Assembly (NCBI RefSeq): GCF_007830235.1
Contig: NZ_VLKI01000022.1
Coordinates: forward strand, 20,015 to 84,014
Source of the DNA: Cytobacillus oceanisediminis
Lineage (GTDB): Bacteria; Bacillota; Bacilli; Bacillales; Cytobacillaceae
Direction: 5' to 3'
Length of the DNA stretch: 64,000 nt
In this document: positions 1 through 8,953 of the stretch, piece after piece
Layout: every line of letters begins with the position of its first letter
Numbering within the stretch: the first letter of the stretch is position 1
Position numbers and translations under genes: made by a program
The notes under the pieces: generated by a model
Seen by the model: only the letters and a program-made list of their open reading frames with translations
Database searches by the model: none
What the model was told of the DNA's origin: nothing

Positions 1-470
1 TTATTATGAATTAACGTTTTTTTAAAACGGCGTTTATTGATATTTCTGTCTTTCTGCTTTCTTTTATTGAGGGAGTTTAGCCGAATAAAGAATTGAGGTG
101 ATTTCACTGAGTGTTACAGAAGATAATAAATAAAAGACAGTAGGGGAAGCAGTTCAAAAAGACATTCCTTTTATGTTAAGAATGTTATTCATAAATAAAA
201 AGCGTTATTGTTTTATGTACAACTGGACAAAAGGAGAGGGGAAGAGAATTTACTGCTCTAACAGCGTCCAATTTAAAAAGAAATAAAAAAGGAGGACTTA
301 ATTGATAATTATTCCATCATTTATGGTCAAGTTTACAAAAAAATTTCCAACAGTGTTATAAAATTTGTATGAAAAAATTTTCCCTTTTATTAGCACTTTG
401 GACAATTGAATTATCTGAAATATCGGACTACTATTAATTCAAGAAATTCTTTTATGGAGGGGAACAAACA
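1..470. other. AT-rich region upstream of eutB
   Basis: No convincing gene is visible. A strong Shine-Dalgarno (AAAAGGAGG near 287-296) precedes a possible 19-codon TTG-started frame at 302-361, which could be a leader or a leftover; I do not recognise it. Positions 340-430 are very AT-rich and probably hold the eutB promoter. The 11-mer TTGTATGAAAA at 365-375 recurs inverted upstream of the ectoine hydrolase gene and could be part of a shared regulator site. Confidence 0.4.
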
Positions 471-1490
471 TTGATGCATTTAAAATCTGTGAAGGGAAGA
501 ATAGGGATTTCCATCCGCGATATTTGGGAAGCAAAGAAACGAATTTCTTCCCTGGTATATAAGACTCCATTGATTCAATCAGCGGTCCTGTCTGAAAAAA
601 TGGGCCGGAGGGTTTTTTTGAAACTGGAAAATGTTCATGAAATTGGAGCCTTTAAAGTCAGAGGGGCAGCGAATAAAATTTTGAGCTTAAGCTCCGAAGA
701 GAGAGGGCGAGGAATCGCTACATATTCAACGGGGAACCATGGAATGGCTGTTGCGTATGTGGCAAAAAAGCTTGGAGTTAAGGCCGTTGTATGCTTATCA
801 AACCGTGTCCCTAAAGCTAAGATCGATTCATTAAAAAGGCTGGGAGCCAAAATAGACATTTACGGTGACAGCCAGGATGCCGCCGGGGAACGGTGCTATG
901 AGCTGGAGAGGATGGAAGGGCTGACTGTAATTCAGCCGTTCGATGATCCCTATGTGATTGCCGGACAGGGAACGATCGGGTTGGAGCTTTTGGAGGAACT
1001 TCCGAACTTAACAGATGTGATTGTCCCCCTTTCAGGTGGAGGTCTTCTTTCAGGGATTGGGCTCGCCGTAAAATCAAATGACAAGGGGATAAGAGTTTCA
1101 GGTGTTTGTATGGAAAAATCTGCTGTAATGCATGAGAGTTTAAAAGCGGGGCAACCTGTATTGCTTGAAGAGAGTGAGACTCTTGCCGACAGCTTGCTGG
1201 GCGGAATCGGTCTGGATAACAGATACACCTTCCGTATGGTTCAGGAATACATGGATAACGCTTATCTGATTCCCGAAGAGGAGATTGCATACAGCATGGC
1301 TTTTATAATAGATAAGCACAGAATGATTATGGAGGGAGCGGCAGCCACTGGAATTGCAGCAATTTTAGGCGGGAAAATTCCCCGGCAGGAGGGGGACGTT
1401 GCTGTAATCATCAGCGGACATAATGTGGATCTTTCTGTCATTCATCGGGTAATTCAAGATTATGCAATTTGTAACGATGGGTGGGGTTGA
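471..1490 (+). CDS. eutB: Hydroxyectoine utilization dehydratase EutB-like, PLP fold type II
   Basis: The protein belongs to the threonine/serine dehydratase family of PLP enzymes. Visible motifs are the PLP lysine K62 in GAFKVRG, the STGNHG loop at about 86-91 and the glycine-rich phosphate cradle SGGGLLSG at about 188-195. At 339 residues it lacks the C-terminal ACT domain of biosynthetic IlvA. In known ectoine clusters EutB acts with EutC to convert hydroxylated intermediates to the non-hydroxylated form, by water loss and then reduction. The ectoine hydrolase and EutC genes downstream make that role more likely than general threonine deamination. The start is either TTG at 471 or ATG at 474; the Shine-Dalgarno GGAGGGG at 456-462 serves both. 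It is separated from eutC by the regulator and the hydrolase, which is unlike the adjacent eutBC order of proteobacteria. Confidence 0.8.
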   Translation: MMHLKSVKGRIGISIRDIWEAKKRISSLVYKTPLIQSAVLSEKMGRRVFLKLENVHEIGAFKVRGAANKILSLSSEERGRGIATYSTGNHGMAVAYVAKKLGVKAVVCLSNRVPKAKIDSLKRLGAKIDIYGDSQDAAGERCYELERMEGLTVIQPFDDPYVIAGQGTIGLELLEELPNLTDVIVPLSGGGLLSGIGLAVKSNDKGIRVSGVCMEKSAVMHESLKAGQPVLLEESETLADSLLGGIGLDNRYTFRMVQEYMDNAYLIPEEEIAYSMAFIIDKHRMIMEGAAATGIAAILGGKIPRQEGDVAVIISGHNVDLSVIHRVIQDYAICNDGWG

Positions 1491-1839
1491 TAATTACTGC
1501 CGAGGTACCGAAGGATTCAAAATATTCTGTACCGATGGAAATTTCCACATCACGGGCTATCGTATTTAAGAAAGATTAAAAATATAGCAAAAAAGTCCAG
1601 CATTAGCTTAATTTTAGTCCTTATGAAATACAGAGCCAGGATTCCTGAATTCGCACTTTTGGCAAAAGAATAGAATCCTTTCCCCACGATTAATATGGAA
1701 ATATGATGACATTGTTATATTAATAAAATATTAACTGGAAGAGCATAAAATTAATAGTAGACGTTGCTGTCTGAATATGGTTTCCTATAATAAAAGTCTT
1801 TTATCTTATTAATCTTAAGGTGTTCAGAGGGGAGCCAAC
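1491..1839. other. Gap between eutB and the PucR gene
   Basis: This 349-base stretch has no credible reading frame and no strong terminator hairpin. It is AT-rich from about 1680 on and probably carries the promoter of the regulator gene. No repeat was seen. Confidence 0.4.
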
Positions 1840-3552
1840 ATGAGATTAACAGTTAAAGATGTACTAAAATACATGATTCTCAATAGCGCCAAGATTGTTA
1901 CAGGAAAGGAATATGCCGAAAAACGTCACATCCAATGGATTTCAGCCATCGAAATGCCAGTGGAAAACTTTGTCCGAAAAAATGAAGCGGTATTGACGAC
2001 AGGGATTGGCTGCGGGGAGGACGCCGAAACTTTCAAAAAGTTTGTTCAGGATGTGATCGACTCCGACGCTTCCGCGCTGATGGTCGCTTTGGGAAGATAC
2101 ATTTTCGATATTCCCACTGAGGTAATAGAATTGGCCGAAAAGAATAATTTTATTATTATTGAGATTCCATGGGAAATCCGTTTTTCCAGTATTATAGAAT
2201 CGGTCATGAAAGAGATTAATGACATCGAATATAAAGAACGTGAAAAATCAGAAAAGGTTCAGCAGGAACTTCTTAAATTCATTCTAAAAGACACGGACCT
2301 GAAGGAAATCTCAAAATTCGTTGAAAAGCATATTGGGTACCCGATCGCCATTACAGACCGAGCTGGCACCCTTCAGGAAAAAAGCATCCACTCACAAGCC
2401 TTTATAAAAAAGTGGAAAAAATATGTCCTGCAAGGAATCCTTCCATCAAGGAAAGAAACCACTCTTTTAAAAGGAGACCCCATGTTCCAAAAGTTCCAAA
2501 TGGTTGAGATAGAAAACCGAACTGTTTTTCAGATTCCGGTGCTCCAGGTAGCCGACAATCCACAAGGCTATATATTTGTAATGGTTCCTAGTTCCGAATC
2601 GATCGAATCCTTTCTCACTCTCTTTCGGGTTAATGTGTTAGAGCATGCCGCAACCACGATTGCTCTTTGGCTTTCAAGGAAAAATGCCATTGAAGAGACA
2701 AAAATGCGTCTTCGCAGCGATTTTGTACAGGAGCTTTCTAAAGGCGAATTTCTCTCATTTGAACAAGCAGATTCAAGGGCAAAATTGCTTGGATATAATC
2801 TTAAACATCCGTATGTGTGTATTGTCGGATATCCGGAAAATATGAAAATACTATTCCAAAAGCGCAAACAGGACTATGATTCCTATGAACATTGGCTCGA
2901 AAGCATGATCCATTATATCGAGGAAGAAATCTACTATGCTGCCCAGTCCCTTAAAAAGGACATGATGATGACCTATCAGGGTGAACAGCTTGTCATTTTC
3001 CTGGAAACCCCAGGGGTAAAAGGAAATGAAAACGCGACGAATTTCCTTGACCTTGTAGAAAGGCGCCTGGGAAATTTGCTTCCGGAGGTTGTCATATCCT
3101 GGGGCATCGGCAATGCCTTTGAAGGAATTTCAGGATTTGGGGAAAGCTTTCGTCATGCAAACACTGCTTTAAGTATCGGGCGGCGAAAAAAGGGTTCCGG
3201 GCAGCGGATGATGTATGAGCAAACAAAAGTGGACAGGGTGCTATTAAATTTTGCGAGCAATAAAGAGATGAAAGAAATAATAATGTCAACGATTGAGCCT
3301 CTTGTGAATTATGACGAACAGCGACACATGGATTTGATCGGCACTTTCATCGCCTATAACCAGTTTCATGGAAATGTAAGCCAGACAGCAAGGTCGCTCA
3401 ATCTTCATCGGCAGTCTTTGCTATACCGACTAAGAAAGATTGAATATTTGACAGGTCTTTCCCTTATTGATCCGGATGATTTATTTCTTTTGGATCTGAG
3501 CATAAAGATTTGGAAAATAGGAGAACATGCCATTATGGTAGGTCAAAATTAA
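1840..3552 (+). CDS. PucR-family transcriptional regulator of the ectoine cluster
   Basis: A 570-residue regulator with three recognisable parts. Residues about 5-125 form the PucR sensory domain (starting VKDVLKYM, with the TTGIGCGED segment typical of the family). The middle, about 290-430, resembles the CdaR GGDEF-like domain. The C-terminus, about 505-560, is the helix-turn-helix of PucR/CdaR proteins (NVSQTARSLNLHRQSLLYRL). Family members control purine, amino-acid and other nitrogen-compound catabolism, often as effector-dependent activators. Its position between eutB and the ectoine hydrolase operon suggests it senses an ectoine-derived metabolite and activates the cluster. Proteobacterial ectoine clusters instead use EnuR, a MocR/GntR-type protein, so the regulator has been exchanged. 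The start is set by GAGGGGAG about 8 bases upstream. Confidence 0.85.
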   Translation: MRLTVKDVLKYMILNSAKIVTGKEYAEKRHIQWISAIEMPVENFVRKNEAVLTTGIGCGEDAETFKKFVQDVIDSDASALMVALGRYIFDIPTEVIELAEKNNFIIIEIPWEIRFSSIIESVMKEINDIEYKEREKSEKVQQELLKFILKDTDLKEISKFVEKHIGYPIAITDRAGTLQEKSIHSQAFIKKWKKYVLQGILPSRKETTLLKGDPMFQKFQMVEIENRTVFQIPVLQVADNPQGYIFVMVPSSESIESFLTLFRVNVLEHAATTIALWLSRKNAIEETKMRLRSDFVQELSKGEFLSFEQADSRAKLLGYNLKHPYVCIVGYPENMKILFQKRKQDYDSYEHWLESMIHYIEEEIYYAAQSLKKDMMMTYQGEQLVIFLETPGVKGNENATNFLDLVERRLGNLLPEVVISWGIGNAFEGISGFGESFRHANTALSIGRRKKGSGQRMMYEQTKVDRVLLNFASNKEMKEIIMSTIEPLVNYDEQRHMDLIGTFIAYNQFHGNVSQTARSLNLHRQSLLYRLRKIEYLTGLSLIDPDDLFLLDLSIKIWKIGEHAIMVGQN

Positions 3553-3569
3553 TTTTATTGAAAAAAATA

Positions 3570-3617
3570 GAACTGCGGCAGAAATCCTTTGTGGATTTTT
3601 TCCGCAGTTTTTTATTT
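3570..3617 (+). terminator. Rho-independent terminator after the PucR gene
   Basis: AACTGCGG pairs with CCGCAGTT, with a second pairing inside (AAATCC/GGATTT), and the stem is followed by a T-rich run. It ends the regulator transcript. Confidence 0.85.
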
Positions 3618-3671
3618 TTTTTTGTTGGCTCTTTTCGTATAGATTGTTGTTTTTGCTTAAGAACTCTGCCC

Positions 3672-4020
3672 GTTGATTTCCGCTACAGGCACTCAGCGAC
3701 ACACGGGGCTACCGGGAGCCTCCTCGACGCTCTGCGTCTGCGGGGTCTCCCTTGGAACGCTACTACCGTAGGACGTTGAATAAGCTTCCTCGAATGGACA
3801 CCGCACGAAGAAAATGCGATAGCATTTTCGAGGATCTCGCGCCTTCCGCTCCAATCAACTCAGTGATTAAAATGGCTCGAAAGCAACAAACTTTGCGAAA
3901 ACAGGTTTCTGTTAAACTTCAAAAGCCTCACTTTCTCGGATCCGCTTCCCTCCCCGGCTCTCTCCCTGTTATTGGTCTCTCTTGGACAGGAGAATCACGA
4001 ACCATCCGCTCCAATCATTT
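3672..4020 (-). repeat. Dispersed Bacillus palindromic element, degenerate double copy
   Basis: Positions 3672-3859 read on the minus strand start with GTTGATTGGAGCGGAAGGCG and end in a GTAGCGGAAATCAAC-type end. These are the same ends as the elements at 51925-52050 and 62257-62383. The internal part is heavily diverged. A second TGATTGGAGCGGATGG end occurs near 4000-4016 on the minus strand, so two damaged copies lie in tandem. The flank CAACAAACTTTGCGAAAACAG (3884-3904) also recurs beside the 52-kb copy. No coding sequence is present. Confidence 0.7.
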
Positions 4021-4143
4021 AAGAAGCTAAATCAGCACCCATTTTTGCCCATAATTCAATTTTAGGAAAATATTTTTTACTGACATTTTTGAAATTGTTG
4101 AATTCTTAATCTTTTGATAATTTGACTAAAATAAAATTTGAAT

Positions 4144-4192
4144 TTTCATACAACTTTGCGGATGATAGATTTCTTACCCTGACACTATAATG
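4144..4192 (+). promoter_or_regulatory. Candidate promoter region of the doeA operon
   Basis: TATAAT at 4187-4192 is a perfect -10 box, but no good -35 lies 17 bases upstream (TGATAG at best), which suggests activator dependence. TTTTCATACAA at 4144-4154 is the inverse complement of the 11-mer found upstream of eutB at 365-375 and is a candidate regulator site. Confidence 0.45.
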
Positions 4193-4250
4193 AATCTACA
4201 AACGAAATACCTGAAAATTAAATACTGGTTTGGTAGGAGGGAGCACCACC

Positions 4251-5438
4251 ATGTCATTTGGAACAGCAGAGTATAAAAAGAGAATCTTGAAAACAAAAGA
4301 AAGAATGGCAGCAGAAGGGATTGAAGTTTTGCTTATTACGGATCCCGCTAATATGAATTATTTATCCGGTTATGACGGATGGTCCTTCTATGTGCATCAA
4401 ATGCTTATCATCATCATTGATGAAGAACAGCCGATTTGGATTGGCAGGGGACAGGATGCAAATGGAGCCAAAGTAACGACATGGCTTTATCATGAAAATA
4501 TCATTCCCTACCCTGACGATTATGTACAATCTGAAACCAAACATCCAATGGATTTTGTAGCAGATATTTTAAAGCAAATCGGACAGCAAAACCGTTTTAT
4601 CGGTGTTGAGATGGAAAACTATTATTTCACTGCAAAATGCTATGAGCAACTGAAAAAGGGACTTCCGAATGCTAGTTTCCGCGATGCATCCCTGCTGGTA
4701 AACTGGGTCCGCATTATAAAGTCCGAAACAGAGATTGAGTATATGAAGCGAGCAGCAAAAATTGTGGAGAAAACAATGGCAGCAGGAATTGAGCTGGTTA
4801 ATGAAGGCGTACGGGAATGTGATGTTGCAGCGAAAATCTTTCATACACAAATAACAGGCACGGATGAATTCGGCGGGGACTACCCGGCGATCATGCCTCT
4901 TCTCCCATCAGGAGAAAGAACTTCCACTCCGCATTTAACCTGGACGGACCAGCGTTATAAATCAGGCGAGCTTGTGATTCTGGAACTGGCCGGATGCTAT
5001 AAGCGCTATCATTCCCCTCTTGCTAGAACCGTCCATATCGGCCAGCCTTCCGAAAAAATTAAAGCACTTTCGGAAGTAGTTGTCGAAGGATTGAACGCTT
5101 GTCTCGATATGATTAAGCCAGGGATTGCCTGCGAAGAAATTGAGGAAGCATGGAGAAAATCGATTGAAAAGAGCGGAATTATAAAGGAATCGCGCCTGGG
5201 ATATTCCATGGGTCTGAACTATCCTCCAGATTGGGGCGAGCATACAGCGAGCATCCGCAAAGGAGATAAAACCATCCTTCAGCCCAATATGACATTCCAT
5301 TTGATCCCGGGTATCTGGCTTGATCAATATGGTTTCGAAGCAAGTGAATCATTCAGGGTAACCGAAAATGGATGCGAAACATTTGCAGAACTCCCAAGGG
5401 ACTTATATATAAAAGAAGCATCACTAACAAAAATCTAG
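4251..5438 (+). CDS. doeA: Ectoine hydrolase DoeA/EutD, M24 peptidase-like fold
   Basis: The 395-residue protein should open the ectoine ring to N-acetyl-diaminobutyrate, the committed step of ectoine breakdown in the cytoplasm. It matches the ectoine hydrolase family over its length: creatinase-like N-terminal domain with LSGYDGWSFYVHQ (38-50) and GRGQDANGAK (65-74), and a pita-bread C-terminal domain with LPSGE...PHLTW and SYPPDWGE-type segments. The usual M24 metal ligands are not kept: the first Asp is Glu245, the second is replaced in the YHSPLART segment, and the GHGIG histidine is Tyr318. This is characteristic of the ectoine hydrolase branch as I know it. ATG 4251 is preferred over the upstream TTG at 4230 because the Shine-Dalgarno GGAGGG lies between them. 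The stop codon overlaps the Shine-Dalgarno of eutC, so the two are translationally close. Confidence 0.92.
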   Translation: MSFGTAEYKKRILKTKERMAAEGIEVLLITDPANMNYLSGYDGWSFYVHQMLIIIIDEEQPIWIGRGQDANGAKVTTWLYHENIIPYPDDYVQSETKHPMDFVADILKQIGQQNRFIGVEMENYYFTAKCYEQLKKGLPNASFRDASLLVNWVRIIKSETEIEYMKRAAKIVEKTMAAGIELVNEGVRECDVAAKIFHTQITGTDEFGGDYPAIMPLLPSGERTSTPHLTWTDQRYKSGELVILELAGCYKRYHSPLARTVHIGQPSEKIKALSEVVVEGLNACLDMIKPGIACEEIEEAWRKSIEKSGIIKESRLGYSMGLNYPPDWGEHTASIRKGDKTILQPNMTFHLIPGIWLDQYGFEASESFRVTENGCETFAELPRDLYIKEASLTKI

Positions 5439-5454
5439 GAGGTGAAGCGAAGGG

Positions 5455-6459
5455 ATGCTAATTTATACAGAGCAGGAACTTAAACAGTATGTCCAACTGA
5501 ACAATGAAGCGATCGCTATTGTGGAAGCAGGATTTACGAAGCTTGCAGAAGATGAAGCCGTCATGCCGCCGATTATGCGTGTGGACCTGCACGACCAAAA
5601 TGGGGAAGTGGATGTCAAAACCGCATATGTAAAAGGGGAAGGCATGTTTGCAATCAAAGTATCTTCCGGATTTTTCAACAATTATAAGCTTGGACTCCCA
5701 AGCGGCAATGGACTTATGCTCTTGATCAGTACTCAAACAGGCATCCCCAAGGCAATGCTGCTGGATAACGGCTATTTGACCGAGGTACGGACAGCCGCAG
5801 CGGGAGCGATTGCTGCAAACTATCTTTCCCGTGAAAACATTGAAACAGTCGGTGTGATTGGAGCCGGAAGCCAGGCGAGGTACCAGGCAAGGGCTCTCAA
5901 ACTCGTACGGAATTTTAAAAGAATCCTGGTTTATTCCAGGTCAGAGGACCGCTCGAGAAAATATGCCGAAGACATGTCCGCCGAATTGGGGGTTGAGGTC
6001 CAAGTGGCAGAGAGTGCCGAAGTTCTGGTGCGTAACAGTGATACGGTAATTACGACTACTCCGACAAAAGAGCCGGTGATCAAAGCAGAATGGCTTCACC
6101 CCGGACTTCATATTACGGCTATGGGATCAGATGCTGAACATAAGCAGGAGCTTGAAGCAGAAGTTCTTGTCCGGGCGGATAAGCTTATATGCGATACAAA
6201 AGCACAGTGTGCAAGGCTTGGAGAATTGCATCACGCACTTAACAAAGGAGTATTAACGAATGAATCGCCCATTATTGAACTGGGCCAATTAACATCCGGA
6301 AAGCTAAGCGGGCGGATAAATGACGAGGAAATCACGGTTTGTGATTTAACTGGTACAGGAGTCCAGGATACCGTCATTGCCTTGTTTGCATACAGCGAAA
6401 TGGAGAAGCGGGAAATCGGATTGAGAGTTGAGAACAAGAAACTGGTATTAAAAAACTGA
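5455..6459 (+). CDS. eutC: EutC, ornithine cyclodeaminase/mu-crystallin family reductase
   Basis: A 334-residue NAD(P)-dependent protein with an N-terminal dimerisation part carrying K68 and R112 in positions typical of the family, and a Rossmann motif VIGAGSQAR at 134-142. It is expected to reduce the imine produced by EutB, giving 2,4-diaminobutyrate from the hydroxylated intermediate. The reaction would parallel iminosuccinate reductase BhcD working with BhcB in the beta-hydroxyaspartate cycle. The Shine-Dalgarno AGGAGGTG at 5437-5444 overlaps the stop of doeA. It is read as one operon with the genes on either side. Without the context it could be called alanine dehydrogenase or ornithine cyclodeaminase. 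Confidence 0.82.
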   Translation: MLIYTEQELKQYVQLNNEAIAIVEAGFTKLAEDEAVMPPIMRVDLHDQNGEVDVKTAYVKGEGMFAIKVSSGFFNNYKLGLPSGNGLMLLISTQTGIPKAMLLDNGYLTEVRTAAAGAIAANYLSRENIETVGVIGAGSQARYQARALKLVRNFKRILVYSRSEDRSRKYAEDMSAELGVEVQVAESAEVLVRNSDTVITTTPTKEPVIKAEWLHPGLHITAMGSDAEHKQELEAEVLVRADKLICDTKAQCARLGELHHALNKGVLTNESPIIELGQLTSGKLSGRINDEEITVCDLTGTGVQDTVIALFAYSEMEKREIGLRVENKKLVLKN

Positions 6460-6473
6460 GAAGGAGTGATCGT

Positions 6474-7676
6474 ATGGTAAAAGAAAATGTTCAGGCAGGT
6501 ACAAAAGCAGTGTGGGCAGGAGAAAAGGATTATTTGGTGCATGGAGCCACCCAGGTGCCCATCGTACTCAGTGTGGCATATGGATATGATGATATGGATG
6601 AGTGGTATGATGTGGCGATTGGGAAGAAAAAGGGACATATTTACGGAAGAAATACGAATCCTACCGTACAGGCATTTGAAGATAAAGTGAAAATTCTGGA
6701 AGGCGCCGAAGCAGCGACAAGCTTTTCAACAGGCATGGCTGCGATCAGCAATACATTATCCACGTTTTTGGTGCCGGGCGATCGCATTGTATCGATGAAG
6801 GACACTTATGGCGGAACGAACAAAATTTTTACGGAATTTCTGCCCCGCCAGCAAATCGATGTGGTTCTTTGCGAAACAGGGAATCACGAGCAAATAGAAG
6901 CGGAAGTGGCAAAAGGGTGCAAAATTCTTTACCTCGAAACACCGACGAATCCAACCGTCAAGATTACCGACATCGAGCGTATGGCAAGAGCCGGACACGA
7001 ATCCGGAGCCATTGTCATTGTGGACAATACATTTGCAACACCAATGAATCAGAATCCCATTTCACTGGGTGTGGATCTTGTTATCCACAGTGCTACAAAG
7101 TTCCTCGGCGGGCATGCTGATGCACTTGGCGGAGTCGTTTGCGGTCCGCATGAACTTGTGGAAAAAATCTATCACTATCGCGAAATCAATGGCGCCACAA
7201 TGGATCCGATGGCAGCTTATCTGATGATCCGCGGCATGAAAACTCTTCACCTTCGTGTCCGTCAGCAATGTGAAAATGCAATGGCGCTTGCAAAATACCT
7301 GCAGACAAAAGATATGGTGGAATCTGTTTATTATCCAGGGATTGAAACACACCCAAACCATCATATTGCCAAAAAACAAATGAAGGATTTTGGCGGTATG
7401 CTCAGCTTTGCAGTCAAAGGCGGAGTAGATACAGTCCGTGATTTGCTTCCGAAATTGCAATTCGCCAACCGCGCTGCAAACCTAGGAGCTGTCGAAACAA
7501 CAGTAGGGCCGGCACGAACAACCAGTCATGTGGAATGTACGCCTGAGGAGCGTGCAGCGGTTGGCATTCCGGAAGGGTTAATCCGTGTCTCCTGCGGAAT
7601 TGAGGAAATTGAGGACATCATTGCAGACTTTGAACAGGCATTTAGCCATGCCGAAAGTGTTTTGCAGGTAAAGTAG
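6474..7676 (+). CDS. Cystathionine gamma-synthase/lyase-like PLP enzyme in the ectoine operon
   Basis: A 400-residue member of the Cys/Met-metabolism PLP family. Visible residues are Y57 and R59 in YGRNTNPT, D184 in VDNTFATP, and the PLP lysine K209 in SATKFLGGHAD. The C-terminal substrate-carboxylate segment is VETTVGPARTTSH. Enzymes of this family catalyse gamma-replacement or gamma-elimination on homoserine esters, cystathionine or methionine. Here it sits 14 bases after eutC and 29 bases before the deacetylase gene, so it is co-transcribed with ectoine catabolism and probably acts on a four-carbon amino acid such as diaminobutyrate or homoserine. Nothing in the sequence fixes the substrate. 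No diaminobutyrate aminotransferase is present, so this enzyme may replace that step. Confidence 0.75.
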   Translation: MVKENVQAGTKAVWAGEKDYLVHGATQVPIVLSVAYGYDDMDEWYDVAIGKKKGHIYGRNTNPTVQAFEDKVKILEGAEAATSFSTGMAAISNTLSTFLVPGDRIVSMKDTYGGTNKIFTEFLPRQQIDVVLCETGNHEQIEAEVAKGCKILYLETPTNPTVKITDIERMARAGHESGAIVIVDNTFATPMNQNPISLGVDLVIHSATKFLGGHADALGGVVCGPHELVEKIYHYREINGATMDPMAAYLMIRGMKTLHLRVRQQCENAMALAKYLQTKDMVESVYYPGIETHPNHHIAKKQMKDFGGMLSFAVKGGVDTVRDLLPKLQFANRAANLGAVETTVGPARTTSHVECTPEERAAVGIPEGLIRVSCGIEEIEDIIADFEQAFSHAESVLQVK

Positions 7677-7705
7677 ATTACTAGTTCCGATTGAGGTGAG
7701 AGATG

Positions 7706-8953
7706 ATGTCAGATAATCATCCTATCGTTGAGCAAGCGAATAATTTGGCAGGTCGTCTGGTTGAATGGCGCCGTCATTTTCATCAGCATCCCGAACTTAG
7801 TTTTCAGGAGTTCGGGACCTCCCGTTTTGTTGCAGATGTGCTAAGGGAAATGGATGGAATGGAAGTAGAAACAGGAGTTGGGATTGAAACAGGAGTAGTG
7901 GGCACTTTGACATCGGGGGATGGACCAGCCATTGCACTAAGGGCCGATATGGATGCCTTGCCGATTACGGAGGAAAATAGAACAGGCTATTCGTCCAAGA
8001 ATAAAGGTGTGATGCATGCTTGCGGCCATGATGCACATACCTCTATTCTCCTCGGGGCCGCTTCCATCCTCTCGGACCATTTTAAAAAAGGCGAATTGAA
8101 AGGGACGGTTAAATTTATTTTTCAGCCGGCAGAGGAGAGTACCGATGCAAACGGACTTTCCGGTTCTCCGTACATGGTCCGTGCCGGGGCATATGATCAG
8201 GCTGAAGCTGCCCTTGCCCTCCATGTCTGTCCATGGCTTCCTGTAGGGAACGTGCAAATCAGCGATGGCTACAGCATGGCTAATGTGGATGTTTTTGAAG
8301 TGAAAATTTATGGCTCAGGGGGCCACGGGGCTTATCCGGAGCTTGGCACCGATTCTATTTGGATGCTTGGCCCGGTAATGCAGGCACTGTATGGAATTAC
8401 AGCAAGGAGAGTTTCAGCGTTGGATGCTGCAGTTATCAGCATTGGCCAAATTCATGCCGGCACAGCAAGCAACATCATTCCGACAGAGGCAGTTATTCAG
8501 GGTACTATTCGGAGCTATACACCGGAAGTTCGTGATTTTTTGGCATCAGAAATAAAGAAAGCGCTTTCTATAGTGGAGCATTTGGGGGGAACCTTTTCAT
8601 TGAATATCCAAAGAGGGGAGCCAGCTTTAAAAAACCATCCTGCCATCAATCAATGGATAACGCAAGCTATCACAAAGACATATCCAGGCATGGGGATTAC
8701 TAGACGCCCATTTGGCCTTGGCGGGGAAGACTTTGGCTATGTGACTGAGAAAATTCCAGGATCCATGTTTTTTCTTGGGTGTGCACCTCTAGACGGGGGG
8801 CAGCGCGATCTTCATACCCCGATTTTTGATTTGGATGAAGCTTGCTTGCCGATCGGAACTGTTATTTTGGCACAAACAGCTGGGATGTTTTTAAAAAAGA
8901 AAACGAAATTACAAATAGACCAAAATTTGGAGGTGGAAATGCTTGGCACATAA
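7706..8953 (+). CDS. doeB2: M20 amidohydrolase, probable N-acetyl-diaminobutyrate deacetylase
   Basis: A 415-residue metal-dependent deacetylase of the hippurate-hydrolase/M20D type. Metal-binding motifs are HACGHDAHT near residue 105 and QPAEE near 140, the GGHGAYP segment lies in the dimerisation domain, and GGEDFGY is near the C-terminus. In the ectoine operon its likely job is to remove acetate from the DoeA product to give 2,4-diaminobutyrate. The classical EutE/DoeB is an unrelated AstE/AspA-type zinc enzyme; I recall M20 versions being labelled DoeB2 but could not check. ATG 7706 is preferred over ATG 7703 because GAGGTG (7693-7698) is then 7 bases away. Its 3' end overlaps the next gene by 11 bases. 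Confidence 0.78.
   Translation: MSDNHPIVEQANNLAGRLVEWRRHFHQHPELSFQEFGTSRFVADVLREMDGMEVETGVGIETGVVGTLTSGDGPAIALRADMDALPITEENRTGYSSKNKGVMHACGHDAHTSILLGAASILSDHFKKGELKGTVKFIFQPAEESTDANGLSGSPYMVRAGAYDQAEAALALHVCPWLPVGNVQISDGYSMANVDVFEVKIYGSGGHGAYPELGTDSIWMLGPVMQALYGITARRVSALDAAVISIGQIHAGTASNIIPTEAVIQGTIRSYTPEVRDFLASEIKKALSIVEHLGGTFSLNIQRGEPALKNHPAINQWITQAITKTYPGMGITRRPFGLGGEDFGYVTEKIPGSMFFLGCAPLDGGQRDLHTPIFDLDEACLPIGTVILAQTAGMFLKKKTKLQIDQNLEVEMLGT

Noticed and set aside
817..1290. Antisense frame of 157 codons opposite eutB
   Set aside because: A shadow of the real gene, without ribosome site or recognisable motif.
3510..4030. Open frames in the region after the PucR gene
   Set aside because: They cross a terminator and the GC-rich dispersed palindrome; there is no ribosome site and no protein-like sequence.
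4230..4250. TTG start for ectoine hydrolase
   Set aside because: The Shine-Dalgarno GGAGGG lies after this codon and serves ATG 4251.
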